From Eutreptiella sp. 'Long Island Sound 2002' (taxonomy: Eukaryota; Euglenozoa; Euglenophyceae; Eutreptiales; Eutreptiaceae): a DNA stretch of 64,000 nucleotides. The notes below the pieces were generated by a model. It was not told the origin of the DNA. It saw only the letters and a program-made list of their open reading frames with translations, and made no database searches. Numbering within the stretch: the first letter of the stretch is position 1; each line of letters begins with the position of its first letter. Of this stretch, positions 20,294 through 31,611 are shown in pieces. The stretch is from assembly GCA_964036045.1 (NCBI GenBank), contig OZ038392.1:27787755-27851754 (forward strand), written 5' to 3'. The translations under genes and the position numbers were made by a program.

Positions 20294-20580
20294 CCCCTTC
20301 TCAGGTTTTTTTTTGGATGACAGTGGGACTTCTGCATGTTGTCAGCACATTCTTCATCGAAGGGGTCTGTGGTCGTAGGCGCCAGGGCCTAGACCACACA
20401 CAGCTAAAACACCTCAAGGATGTTCTGCATAATGAGCACATTCTGATCGGATGCAGCAACAAACATGTCAAAACCCCTTCTCAGCTGTTGGCAGCAACAT
20501 CACTGAAGGGGTATATGGTCGTAGGCGCCAAGGCCTAGACCACACACAACCTGAACACCTCCAGGGTGTTCTACACAATC
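20294..20580. repeat. Tandem hairpin elements E4 and E5
   Basis: Two related copies are offset by 146 bp. Each has CCCCTTC facing GAAGGGG (20294/20359 and 20474/20505), then a hairpin TGGTCgTAGGC-GCCTAGACCA (20370-20396 and 20516-20542), then a second stem (AACACC/GGTGTT, best in E5 at 20553-20571). The TGGTCgTAGRCGC core links them to E1. Confidence 0.6.
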
Positions 20581-20581
20581 A

Positions 20582-21617
20582 CATTGAAAGAACAGCAAAA
20601 TGTCTGTGTGAGTGTGCTAGCCTGAGGTCCTGGAGCAAGCTGCAGAAATGGTGTCCTAATTATACCCACTTCTGCACCCTTGCTAAACCCGGCGGATGTC
20701 TTTACACGGTGCGATGGGGTACGCCCCACATTTCTCCGCCCCTAAGTGCCCAATTTCTGTGCTGGCACCAGAAAACCTTGGGGAATACCCAGCGCCAACG
20801 CCAAGGTATTGGTTTTGTCTAACTACCTACCTACTGCAGGGGAGGGGTGGCCAAAAGCTATGAGGCATGAAAACGCCTGTTTGCTATGTGGCCAAAACCT
20901 AGGCTACCACTGCCACTGCCCACCGAAAACCCTGTTAAAATTCCACGAAACTGGCAGGACAGTGACACACACACTATAGGTCCTACACACCCTACTGTGG
21001 ACCCAGCCTTCGAAGGATGACGTCATCCAGGCCTTCCACTCCTACACGCACACGCTACTTGGTGCTGTTGTCAACGAGGTCGTAGGCCCTACTGGCCTTC
21101 CTGTGAGAGAAGCAAGCAACACACAGCGCTGCTAAGCTGCTGTGGCCTGACAGGGACGCCATTACGCGTACCCCTGCCAGGGCTTGGAGGGAAGGAGTGC
21201 ACTGCGGCGCAGCGTGAGTACGTGTCGTTCATGGCGGAGTCATTCAGCATCTTCTTCGGTGGTTCCCCATTTCTTTGGTGTGATCGGCGCCCTTTTTGCT
21301 GGGCAAAACATTGTGCTGTCGAAGACAGCAAAGTGCACCAATCACCCTGACCTACACCACCTGAGAGGTTCACATGCAGGCACTGTTTTGGGCTGAGGAA
21401 CCTAACCACCCTCGCCGTATTATACGGGTCCTCGAGTGGAAAATAATACGCTGTCCCAAAACAGGTCCTTCCAAGAAAGCAAGCTTAAGGAACTCCGCCC
21501 GTTCTCTCATAAAACGTAGGGCGGAGCCCCTGGGTAACCTAAACAAGGGTTTACCGAGCGCACCACGCGTGGCCTACCCTTTAATGCGTCATGTGAATGC
21601 ACAGGAGACACAGCCGC
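20582..21617. other. Unassigned segment
   Basis: Mixed-composition DNA with short unconvincing frames in all directions. I see no domain, RNA gene or clear repeat. CAATCACC...ACCTGAG and similar short words do not form a convincing structure. Confidence 0.4.
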
Positions 21618-21740
21618 AATGACTCTACCAGGGGGTGGCCCCTCCTGGGCTTACTCACCTTACCTACCACAATGTCAATCTCAAACATGATGACTCTACC
21701 AGGGGGTGGCCCCTCCTGGGCTTACTCACCTTACCTACCG
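21618..21740. repeat. Short tandem duplication, 71-bp period
   Basis: ATGACTCTACCAGGGGGTGG and the following 30 bp occur at 21619 and again at 21690 with no visible difference. Each contains a CCAGG...CCTGG inverted repeat around GGGGG/CCCC. Confidence 0.85.
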
Positions 21741-21789
21741 CTGCAAGCGAAAGGAGAGCAAACAACATGACATGCACACATGCACGCAT

Positions 21790-22095
21790 ATTTTCCCCAA
21801 CCCACCATTTTCCTGAAGTGAAGTTCCCGTGTCTCTGTGGGGGTGGGGGGGGGGGGTACTGCCCTTTTATCCCCATTTTCCTGAAGTGAAGTTCCTATGT
21901 GTCTGGTGGGGGGGGGGGTGCAGTTTTATGATTCGAAACAGGGGGGGGGGGGTACTATGCTTTCCCCCATGTTGAACGTTTTCCGAGGTTCCATATTTTC
22001 CCATTTTCCACTTGTCCACTAGTCTGATATTGGGGGGGGGGGGGGAGGTCTATCATGGGGGGCTTGGGTGTTGGGGGTTGGGGGGGGTGGTCCAT
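21790..22095. repeat. Poly(G)-anchored minisatellite (reverse of 1-535 family)
   Basis: CCATTTTCCTGAAGTGAAGTTCC followed by TGTGTCT and a G run repeats at about 21808 and 21875, with further G runs near 21940 and 22031. It is the reverse complement of the family at the left edge of the window. Confidence 0.75.
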
Positions 22096-22149
22096 AAAAG
22101 TCTGAAGTCTGAAGTCTGATAGCCCATTGGGTTACTATACCCATAGCTG

Positions 22150-22762
22150 ATCACTTCCTTATGCACGGGCAGCAGTTCTTTGCGCACGCGCAGCACTTCT
22201 TTGCACACGGGCACCACTTCCTTGTGCACGGACAGCACCTCTTTGTGCATGGGCAGCACTTCCTTGTGCACGGGCAGCACTTCTTTATGCACGGGCAGCA
22301 CTTCTTTATGCACCGACAGCACTTCCTTGTGCACGGGTAGCACTTCTTTGCGCACGGGCAGCACTTCTTTGGGCACCGGCAGCACTTCTTTATGCATCGA
22401 CAGGACTTGCTTGTGCACGGGCAGCACTTCTTTGCGCACGGACAGAACTTCTTTGTGCACGAGCAGCCCTTCTTTGCGCACGGGCAGCACTTCTTTATGC
22501 ACGGGCAGCAGTTCTTTGCTCACGGGCAGCAGTTCTTTGCACATGGGCAGCACTTCTTTGCACACGGGCAGCACTTCCTTGTGCACGGGCAGCACTTCTT
22601 TGCGCACGGGCAGCACTTCTTTGCGCACGGGGAGCACTTCTTTGTGCACCGGCAGCACTTCTTTGCACACGGGCAGCACTTCCTTGTGCACAGGCGGCAC
22701 TTCTTTGCGCACGGGCTGCACTTCTTTATGCACGGGCAGCACTTCTTTGTGCACGGGCAGGG
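22150..22762 (-). repeat. 21-bp minisatellite, block 1, inverted part (~29 units)
   Basis: Units read GCACGGGCAGCACTTCTTTGC on the plus strand, the reverse complement of the five blocks that follow. The orientation flips at about 22762, where GCACGGGCAG meets GGAAGTGCAAAGAAGTGC. Confidence 0.9.
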
Positions 22763-25700
22763 AAGTGCAAAGAAGTGCAAAGAAGTGCTGCCCGTGCGCA
22801 AAGAAGTGCTGCCCGTGCCTAAAGAAGTGCTGCCAGTGCGCAAAGAAGTGCTGCCCGTGAGCAAAGAAGGGCTGCCTGTGCGCAAGGACATTGTGGCAAA
22901 CCACAAAAGGAGAGTGAAGTAGAATCAGACTAGGGCCGGCATATTGTAGATGACCACCATCCCACCGAACCACAAGTTCGAAAATTGCGTACAAGCCCAC
23001 TTAGTTTGCGTTGCTTTTGACAACGTTTATGGGCTTGTACCGGTTCAAAAGTGAGAAAAGTATAACCCTAAAATGAAAAACAACTCTACAAGTGCTGCCG
23101 GTGCCTAAAGAAGTGCTGCCCGTGCATAAAGCAGTGCTGCCCATGCACAAGGAAGTGCTGCCTGTGCGCAAAGAAGTGCTGCCCGTGCGCAAAGAAGTGC
23201 TGCTGGTGCATAAAGAAGTGCTGCCGGGGCGCAAGGAAGTAGTGCCCATGCGCAAAGAAGTGCTGGCCGTGCATAAAGAAGTGCGGCCCGTGCACAAGGA
23301 AGTGCTGCCCGTGCACAAGGAAGTGCTGCCTGTGCACAAAGAAGTGTTCTCCGTGCGAAAAGAAGTGCTGCCCGTGTGCAAAGAAGTGCTGCCCGTGCAT
23401 AAAGAAGTGTTGCCCGTGCACAAGGAAGTGCTGCCCATGTACAAAGAAGTGCTGCCCGTGTGCAAGGAAGTGCTGCCCGTGCGCAACTAAGTGCTTCCGG
23501 TGCGCAACGAAGTGCTGCCCGTGCGCAAAGAAGTGCTGCCGGTGCGCAAAGAAGTACTGCCCCTGCGCAAAGAAGTGCTGCCCGTGCACAAGGAAGTGCT
23601 GCCCGTGCGCAAAGAAGTGCTGCCGGTGCGCAAAGAAGGGCTGCCCGTGTGCAAAGAAGGGCTGCCCGTGTGCAAAGAAGTGGTGCCCGTGCGCAAAGAA
23701 GTGCTGCCCATGTGCAAAGAAGTGCTGCCCGTGCGCAAAGAAGTGCTGCCGGTGCGCAAGGAAGTCCTGCCGGTGCGCAACGAAGTGCTGCCGGTGCGCA
23801 ACGAAGTGCTGCCCTTGCGCAAAGAAGTGCTGCCCGTGCACAAGGAAGTGCTGCCTGTGCGCAAAGAAGTGCCGTCGGTGCGCAAAGAAGTGCTGCCGGT
23901 GCACAAAGAAGTGCTGCACGTGCGCAAAGAAGGGCTGCCCGTGCGCAAGGACATTGTGGCAAACCACAAAAGGAGACTGAAGTAGAATCAGACCAGGGCC
24001 GGCATATTGTAGATGATCACCATCCCACCGAAACAGAAGTTCGAAAATTGCGTACAAGATCAGTTAGTTGGCGTTGCTTTTCACAATGTTTATTGGCTTG
24101 TACGGGTTCAAAAGTGAGAAAAGTATAGCCCTAAAATGAAAAACAACTCTACAAGTGCAGCCGGTGCGCAAAGAAGTGCTGCCCGTGCATAAAGCAGTGC
24201 TGCCCATGCACAAGGAAGTTCTGCACGTGCGCAAAGAAGTGCTGCCCCTGCACAAGGAAGTGCTGCCCGTGCACAGGGAAGTGCTGCCCGTGCGCAAAGA
24301 AGTGCTGCCCGTGCGCAAAGAAGTGCTGCCGGTGCATAAAGAAGTGCTGCCGGTGCGCAAAGAAGTGCTGCCCATGCGCAAAGGAGTGCTGCCCATGCAC
24401 AAAGAAGTGCGGCCCGTGCGCAAGGAAGGGCTGCCCGTGCACAAAGAAGTGCTGCCCGTGCACAAGGAAGTGCTGCCCGTGCAAAAGGAAGTGCTGCCCG
24501 TGCACAAAGAAGTGCTGCCCGTGCGCAAAGAAGTGCTGCCCGTGCACAAGGAAGTGCTGCCCGTGCGCAGGGAAGTGCTGCCCGTGCATAAAGAAGTGTT
24601 TCCCGTGCACAACGAAGTGCTGCCCATGCGCAACGAAGTGCTGCCCGTGCACAAACAAGTGCTGCCCGTGCGCAAAGAAGGGCTGCCTGTGCGCAAAGAA
24701 GTGCTGCAGGTGCGCAAAGAAGTGCTGCCCGTGCACAAAGAAGTGCTGCCCGTGCACAAAGAAGTGCTGCCCGTGCACAAGGAAGTGCTGCCCGTGTGCA
24801 AAGAAGTGCTGCCCGTGCGCAAAGAAGTGCTGCCCGTGCGCCAAGAAGTGCTGCCCGTGCGCAAAGAGGTGCTGCCCGTGCACAAGGAAGTGCTGCCCGT
24901 GCATAAAAAAGTGTTTCCCGTGCACAACGAAGGGCTGCCCGTGCACAAAGAAGTGCTGCCGGTGCGCAAAGAAAGGCTGCGGGTACGCAAAGAAGTGCTG
25001 CCCGTGCGCAACGAAGGGCTGCCGGTGCGCAAAGAAGGGCTGCCAGTGCACAAAGAAGGGCTGCCGGTGCGCAAAGAAGTGCTGCCGGTGCACAAAGAAG
25101 TGCTGCACGTGCGCAAAGAAGGGCTGACCGTGCGTAAGGACATTGTGGCAAACCACAAAAGGAGAGTGAAGTAGAATCAGACCAGGGCCGGCATATTGTA
25201 GATGACCACCATCCCACCGAAACAGAAGTTCGAAAATTGCGTACAAGATCAGTTAGTTTGCGTTGCTTTTCACAACGTTTAGGAGCTTGTACCGGTTCAA
25301 AAGTGAGAAAAGTATAACCCTAAAATGAGAAACAACTCTACAAGTGCTGCCGGTGCGCAAAGAAGTGCTGCCCATGCGCAAAGGAGTGCTGCCCATGCAC
25401 AAGGGAGTTCTGCACGTGCGCAAAGAAGTGCTGCCCCTGCACAAGGAAGTGCTGCCCGTGCACAAGGAAGTGCTGCCCGTGCGCAAGGAAGTGCTGCCCG
25501 TGCGCAAAGAAGTGCTGCCGGTGCATAAAGAAGTGCTGCCGGTGCGCAACGAAGTGCTGCCCATGCGCAACGGAGTGCTGCCCATGCACAAAGAAGTGCT
25601 GCCCGTGCACAAGGAAGTGCTGCCCGTGCGCAACGAAGTGCTGCCGGTGCGCAAAGAAGGGCTGCCCGTGCGCAAAGAAGTGCTGCCCGTGCGCAAAGAA

Positions 25701-28003
25701 GTGCTGCCGGTGCGCAAAGAAGGGCTGCCCGTGCGCAAAGAAGGGCTGCCCGTGCACAAAGAAGTGCTGCCCGTGCACAAGGAAGTGCTGCCCGTGTGCA
25801 AAGAAGTGCTGCCGGTACACAAAGAAGGGCTGCCCGTGCACAAGGAAGTGCTGCCCGTGCGCAACGAAGTCCTGCCGGTGCGCAAAGAAGGGCTGCCCGT
25901 GCGCAAACAAGTGCTGCCCGTGTGCAACGAAGTCCTGCCCGTGCGCAACGAAGGGCTGCCGGTGTGCAAAGAAGGGCTGCCCGCGTGCAAAGAAGTGCTG
26001 CCGGTGCGCAAAGAAGTGCTGCCCGTGCGCAAAGAAGTGCTGCCCGTGCGCAAAGAAGTGCCGCCCGTGCGCAAGGACATTGTGGCAAACCACAAAAGGA
26101 GAGTGAAGTAGAATCAGACCAGGGCCGGCATATTGTAGATGACCACCATCCCACCGAAACAGAAGTTCGAAAATTGCGTACAAGCCCAGTTAGTTTGCGT
26201 TGCTTTTCACAACGTTCATGGGCTTGTACCGGTTCAAAAGTGAGAAAAGTATAAACCTAAAATGGAAAACAACTCTACAAGTGCTGCCGGTGCCTAAAGA
26301 AGTGCTGCCCGTGCATAAAGCAGGGCTACCCATGCACAAGGAAGTTCTGCACGTGCGCAAAGAAGTGCTGCCCCTGCACAAGGAAGCGCCCCCCGTGCAC
26401 AAGGAAGTGCTGCCCGTGCGCAAAGACGTGCTGCTGGTGCATAAAGAAGTGCTGCCGGTGCGCAAAGAAGTGCTGCCCATGCGCAAAGAAGTGATGCCCG
26501 TGCATGAAGAAGTGCGGCCCGTTCACATAGAAGTGCTGCCCGTGCACAAGGAAGTGCTGCCTGTGCAAAAGGAAAAGCTGCCCGCGCGCAAAGAAGTGCT
26601 GCCCGTGCATAAAGAAGTGTTGCCCGTGCACAAGGAAGTGCTGCCCATGCGCAAAGAGGTGCTGCCCGTGCACAAAGAAGTGCTGCCCGTGCGCAAAGAA
26701 GTGCTGCCCGTGCACAAGGAAGTGCTGCTCATGCGCAAAGAGGTGCTGCCCGTGCGCAAAGAAGTGCTGCCCGTGCGCAAAGAAGTGCTGCCCGTGCACA
26801 AAGAAGTGCTGCCGGTGCGCAAAGAAGTGCTGCCCGCGCGCAAAGATGTGCTGCCGGTGCGCAAAGAAGTGCTGCCGGTGCGCAAAGAAGGGCTGCCCGT
26901 GCGCAAAGAAGTGCTGCCGGTGCGCAAAGAAGTGCTGCCCCTGCACAAGAAAGTGCTGCCCGTGCGCAACGAAGTCCTGCCGGTGCGCAAAGAAGGGCTG
27001 CCGGTGCGCAAAGAAGTGCTGCCGGTGCGCAAAGAAGTGCTGCCCCTGCACAAGAAAGTGCTGCCGGTGCGCAACGAAGTCCTGCCGGTGCGCAAAGAAG
27101 GGCTGCCCGTGCGCAACGAAGGGCTGCCGGTGTGCAAAGAAGGGCTGCCCGTGTGCAAAGAAGTGCTGCCGGTGCGCAAAGAAGTGCTGCCGGTGCACAA
27201 AGAAGTGCTGCCCGTGCGCAAAGAAGTGCCGCCCGTGCGCAAGGACATTGTGGCAAACCACAAAAGGAGAGTGAAGTAGAATCAGACCAGGGCCGGCATA
27301 TTGTAGATGACCACCATCCCACCGAAACAGAAGTTCGAAAATTGCGTACAAGCCCAGTTAGTTTGCGTTGCTTTTCACAACGTTTAGGGGCTTGTACCGG
27401 TTCAAAAGTGAGAAAAGTATAACCCTAAAATGGAAAACAACTCTACAAGTGCTGCCGGTGCATAAAGAAGTGCTGCCCGTGAATAAAGCAGTGCTGCCCA
27501 TGCACAAGGGAGTTCTGCACGTGCGCAAAGAAGTGCTGCCCCTGCGCAAAGAAGAGTTGCCCGTGCACAGGGAAGTGCTGCCCGTGCGCAAAGAAGTGCT
27601 GTCCGTGCGCAAAGAAGTGCTGCCGGTGCGCAAAGAAGTGCTGCCCATGCGCAAAGAAGTGCTGCCCGTGCATAAAGAAGTGCGGCCCGTGCACAAGGAA
27701 ATGCTGGCTGCGCGCAAGGAAGTCCTGCCCGTGCGCAAAGAAGTGCTGCCCGTGCGCAAGGAAGTGCTGCCCGTGCATAAAGAAGTGTTTCCCGTGCACA
27801 ACGAAGTACTGCCCATGCGCAAAGAGGTGCTGTCCGTGCACAAGGAAGTGCTGCCCGTGCGCAAAGAAGTGCTGCCCGTGGACAAAGAAGTGCTGCCTGT
27901 GCGCAAAGAAGTGCTGCAGGTGCGCAAAGAAGTGCTGCCCGTGCACAAAGAAGTGCTGCCGGTGCGCAAAGAAGTGCTGCCCGTGCGCAAAGAAGTGCTT
28001 GTG
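22763..28003 (+). repeat. 21-bp minisatellite, six blocks with conserved spacers
   Basis: The core unit GTGCTGCCCGTGCGCAAAGAA has no stop codon in any of six frames (VLPVRKE, CCPCAKK and AARAQRS on plus; three more on minus), so long ORFs in every frame are expected and do not prove coding. Blocks lie at about 22763-22885, 23089-23955, 24152-25140, 25341-26085, 26280-27250 and 27448-28003. In the first five, the VLPVRKE frame ends at the same spacer sequence, encoding KDIVANHKRR(V/L)K then TAG. Higher-order units (array plus spacer) measure about 1063, 1189, 937 and 1168 bp. The sixth block breaks off into unrelated DNA at ~28003. Confidence 0.9.
22990..23039. repeat. Nested inverted repeat in array spacer 1
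   Basis: TACAAGCCC faces GGGCTTGTA, with an inner CGTTG-cttttga-CAACG. Copies of the same structure occur at 24053-24102, 25242-25291, 26179-26228 and 27347-27396. Each is preceded ~100 bp upstream by TTGTGG-caaa-CCACAA. Copies 2 and 3 have TACAAGATC, so the outer stem has partly decayed there. Confidence 0.75.
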
Positions 28004-29007
28004 TTGTACAACCCATACTTGCCCCATTTTGGTGGTTGCAATGTGGGAGGAGTGACAGCCAGCAAAAGTTGCCAACAGAAATCACTGTGGGTCTGTTAAC
28101 AAACAAAACAAATGCATAGATGGCCAGACAGCTGTGACACTGAGGTATCCTATCTGTCAGCTGAAGAAAGCCCGCACATAAAATGCCTTTTCTGGTGTTC
28201 AAGCCTGCAACCAACTGTATTGGGCTAACAAATCAGGGTGAATCGGGGAAAACAGGTCCTGATTTGGGGGGGGGGGGGGGGGCTCGCCACGCCCGCAGTG
28301 AGGGTTCTGCGTTCTCATGGACCTCTGCACATGATGCGTGCTTGCCCACCCACCCCTGCAGTAGGTGTGCAGAAGGTGGCAGCGGGGTGTACACAAAACC
28401 AACGGACATTGGTTGTCAAGCCAATAAACTGAGCGCACTTGTGCGTGCATGTACGGGGATGTGAAACAACCCCTGCACCGTAGATGCACCCGCGAAATCC
28501 CTGAAATATTCAAACCAAACCGTGTGCTGCATCAAACCCCAGGCCCAATTGTATGAAACCTGCTATAAAAAAAAAAAGCAGCCCCCCCGCAAAAAAAAAC
28601 CTACATAACTCCTCCATAATATGCAAAAAAAAAACCCTGTGCAAAACGTAAACAAGACCCACCCGCGTCTTTTTCAAAAAAGTGGGTTGGTACAAACCTT
28701 GGGAAGTTTCTTGGTGCACACCATGTGGAACCGGACAATGAACACAGTGAGGACGAGCGAGACCCGACACCAGGAAATGCAGCAGGAACGACCATGCCCG
28801 TTGGTATCCCAATTTGGTGTTACAGCACAAGAAAGACAAAAGGCTAAGAAGAACATTGGCGTCCACCCGTCCACCCAGCACAAGCCAGCATGAAAACATG
28901 CACCTATGTACAGACCGCATGCCCTACCGTGCCCTGCCTTGCCGGTGTGCGCCCGTGTGTGTGCGGGCGCCTGCATGCTTGCGCGCATGCATGCCTGCAA
29001 CAAAAAA
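28004..29007. other. Unassigned segment with homopolymers
   Basis: Contains a G run at about 28266-28282 and A/C-rich runs at 28566-28640. No frame shows a recognisable domain. Confidence 0.45.
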
Positions 29008-29235
29008 TCAGTAGTGGTCCCATAGAAAGGGGAACAAAATCAGAAAGGGCTGCCTCACCCATGCCTCCTCAGGGGCCCAAAAGGGGGCTGAAATGCTACG
29101 TCACCCCTGCATTCTCGGGGATCCCCAACGCCAAGCGCGGGGCGCTAAAAATTAGTAGTAGTCCCATACAAAGCAGAATAAAATCAGAAGTGGCTGCCTC
29201 ACCCCTGCCTTCTCGGGGGCCCAAACGGGAGCTGA
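29008..29235. repeat. Tandem duplication, ~143-bp period
   Basis: ATCAGTAGTGGTCCCATA...GGCTGCCTCACCC...GGGGGCCCAAA(a/c)GGG...CTGAATTGCTACG occurs at 29008 and, diverged, at 29151. A TGCG/TGTG microsatellite follows at ~29243-29300. Confidence 0.75.
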
Positions 29236-29299
29236 ATTGCTACGCCTGCGTGCGTGCGTGCGTGCGCGTGTGTTTGTGTGTGCGTGTGTATGTGTACGC

Positions 29300-31129
29300 G
29301 TTGTGACGTCCTGTACAAATTCAAATCATGCTCAGGCCGCCAAGGTCAACCCCAAGCTTTGCTTCTGCAGCGGTAACCCTGAGTTCTGCGTGCTGATGGA
29401 TGTTCAGCGGCCGGAGTGTGTGTGTGCGCACGCGCTTGCGCCAATTTCGCCAATTGCCCCGCCGGGGCGATAGATTTTGATAGCCCGTCAGTTCATTCTT
29501 GGTCACAATCATTGCAGTACTGTTGGTAGTTCATGGGAAGTGGCTTTCGTGGTGTGTGTCGCGCCTTCGGTCCCTTCGCTCATTGCCTGGGTGTCGCGAT
29601 GTCCCCGCCCCCATCTCCTGTGCTGGGGCCTGTGCAGTGCCGACGCCTGCCACCCCCTGCCTCGCCTTAATCTGGTTCGAGGTCTGCAAAATCCCGTGCC
29701 CTTCCTCTTTTCCCTTACCCCCATCTCCTCACGGCTCAGTGTCCGGATGTGTGGGGCCGTCAGCATCTGACACCGGGATCCCCCTATGCCCCACGGGTAC
29801 GCTGGCACTATGGCACGCCGGAGGATGGCAGGGGCTGGAGTGCCGCCCAACACTGCCCTTGCACGCTGCATCCCGGCCACATGGGGGGAGGGGCGGCAGG
29901 AGTCCGCGGTGCGCGTGGGCAGTTGGTTGCAGGAGAGGCCGCTTACTCGCCCCTTTGGGTTAGCACAGCCGGGGTCATGGCATACAAAGGTCAAGTGCGG
30001 GGCCCCGGCCTTGCACGAGGCCGTCCATGCACACCACGCCCGCATGTCGCCACAGGTCGCAGGCTGAACGTGGACGCATCGCTGTTGCAAGGCCGAGCTT
30101 GTGCCCGGCGACTGCACTGGGCAGGCACTGTTTGAGGAAGGGGGAACCCCCACTATGCACCACGGACTCCAATGGGACAGCTCCCGGGGGGGGGGGGGGG
30201 GGGATGACGTGGGCATGGGACAAGAGCATGCGCACGAACCGCGTGCAGAAAGCGTTGGTGGTATTCTGCGTCCCGAATGTTTAGCAACATTTGTATGATA
30301 ATTTTGAATATTGCATCATAGTCGTTAGTGAACGCACGGGGGACATGACACCAGAAGTCTCCAATTGATGGCTAGACCCCTCCTTGTGTGAGGAATGGCT
30401 GAGAAATACCGCAAAACACAGGGCCCTACTGGCCGCTAGGGATCGGTGGCCCTAAAAATAGGGACATCCTGTTCTTTGTCATGGCATCTGTATCGCCTAC
30501 ATCACGAGGACCAAGTGAATATTTTGACTCAGTTCAGTGGGAGCCAAAGAATCAGCGCCACGCACTGAATATTTTGAGGACAACATATCAGCGCAGCACG
30601 GGACCCCCCACCACCCCGGTACCTTGGCACACCGCCCCAACAGCCCAACCCCACCCACTGCCAAGGAGTTGATCGATTGTTGGGAGCTGTTTTGCGCCCT
30701 TGTGTCCCGCATTGCACTTCAGTCCCACGCTCCCCCGCCCGCCCTTGGGTACCATAGGGAACTTCATGCCCCAGACCCCCGCATGGCACTTCAACATTAC
30801 CGAGCAATGCTTTGATATGACCCATATGACGCTTTGGAGTGATCTTCCTACGTCGCAAAATGCAACCCAAGAATATCGCATCACAATCGATGTGGTGGCC
30901 AATGCAAACAACCAGCTTTGTAGTGGATCGTATCGCCTCTATCAAGTGGCCATTGTCCATAACGACCTCAAGAATACCGATAACATGGTCTGCTCCAAGC
31001 ACGCATCGATAGTAAAACTAGCTTACTTGATTGGTGAGCAACGGCTGTTGGTTACGCTTCGGGTTGCAAGCGTTGCACCCTGCTGCGACAGCTCGTGGCA
31101 AGAGCATAGCGAAGTTGTAAGGGTCACTA
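29300..31129. other. Unassigned segment
   Basis: No convincing gene. A G run lies at about 30186-30203. Frames on both strands are short, start on non-ATG codons or are low complexity. The 30529-31002 minus frame begins plausibly but dissolves into Gly-rich sequence. Confidence 0.4.
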
Positions 31130-31606
31130 TTGAATGTTGTGCGTTATTGTGGGCTATGGTTACTTTCTAGGGGGTCATTAAAAGGGATGCGATTACAACG
31201 GTTCTCGAAGAGTGCAAGGGCCGACAAGATAGTAGGCTCATCACAAGTGCGAAAAAAACAGGAGGTCTCTAAGTTCCAAGGGCGGCGAGAGGATTGCAAG
31301 GGATGTGGCAGGGCTCTTAGGTGTGTGGTGGCAGTTGAAGTGCTGAGGCGAGGGTTCGCGCTGGTAGCGACATCACTATGGCCACTAAAGATCTATGAGG
31401 GTTGTGGCAGGATTACAGAGAGCGTGGCTGGTGCTTTAAAGCGAAATCTCCAAGTAGTGCAATTGCAATCGTTCTCTTTAGCTGAAATGGTGAAATTTTT
31501 GCAAGAACCGAATGTGGATGTTTTCATGAGTCACCCTTCTTCCACTCGCATATGTTGTAAGGGTTACTTTGGAGAGGCAAAAAAGGCCAAGGAGGATGAA
31601 AAATAG
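31130..31606 (+). CDS. Hypothetical ORF, possible exon
   Basis: This is a 158-residue frame of ordinary composition (SLAEMVKFLQEPNVDVFMSH near the C-terminus, lysine-rich end EAKKAKEDEK). It begins at a non-ATG codon or at the internal ATG of KGMRLQ. The only thing I noticed is a faint likeness of EPNVDVFMSH to metallophosphoesterase segments such as those of lariat debranching enzyme, without the expected catalytic residues. I do not assign it. Confidence 0.2.
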   Translation: MNVVRYCGLWLLSRGSLKGMRLQRFSKSARADKIVGSSQVRKKQEVSKFQGRREDCKGCGRALRCVVAVEVLRRGFALVATSLWPLKIYEGCGRITESVAGALKRNLQVVQLQSFSLAEMVKFLQEPNVDVFMSHPSSTRICCKGYFGEAKKAKEDEK

Positions 31607-31611
31607 ACTGC

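Noticed and set aside
22053-28099. Very long overlapping ORFs on both strands rich in HFFAHGQ, GSTSLRT or ARAALLC repeats
   Set aside because: They follow from a stop-free 21-bp unit read in six frames. None has independent evidence of coding; only the VLPVRKE frame has a repeated common end, reported as a finding.
31130-31606. Lariat debranching enzyme or related metallophosphoesterase fragment
   Set aside because: Only a ten-residue likeness (EPNVDVFMSH), without the catalytic residues expected around it.
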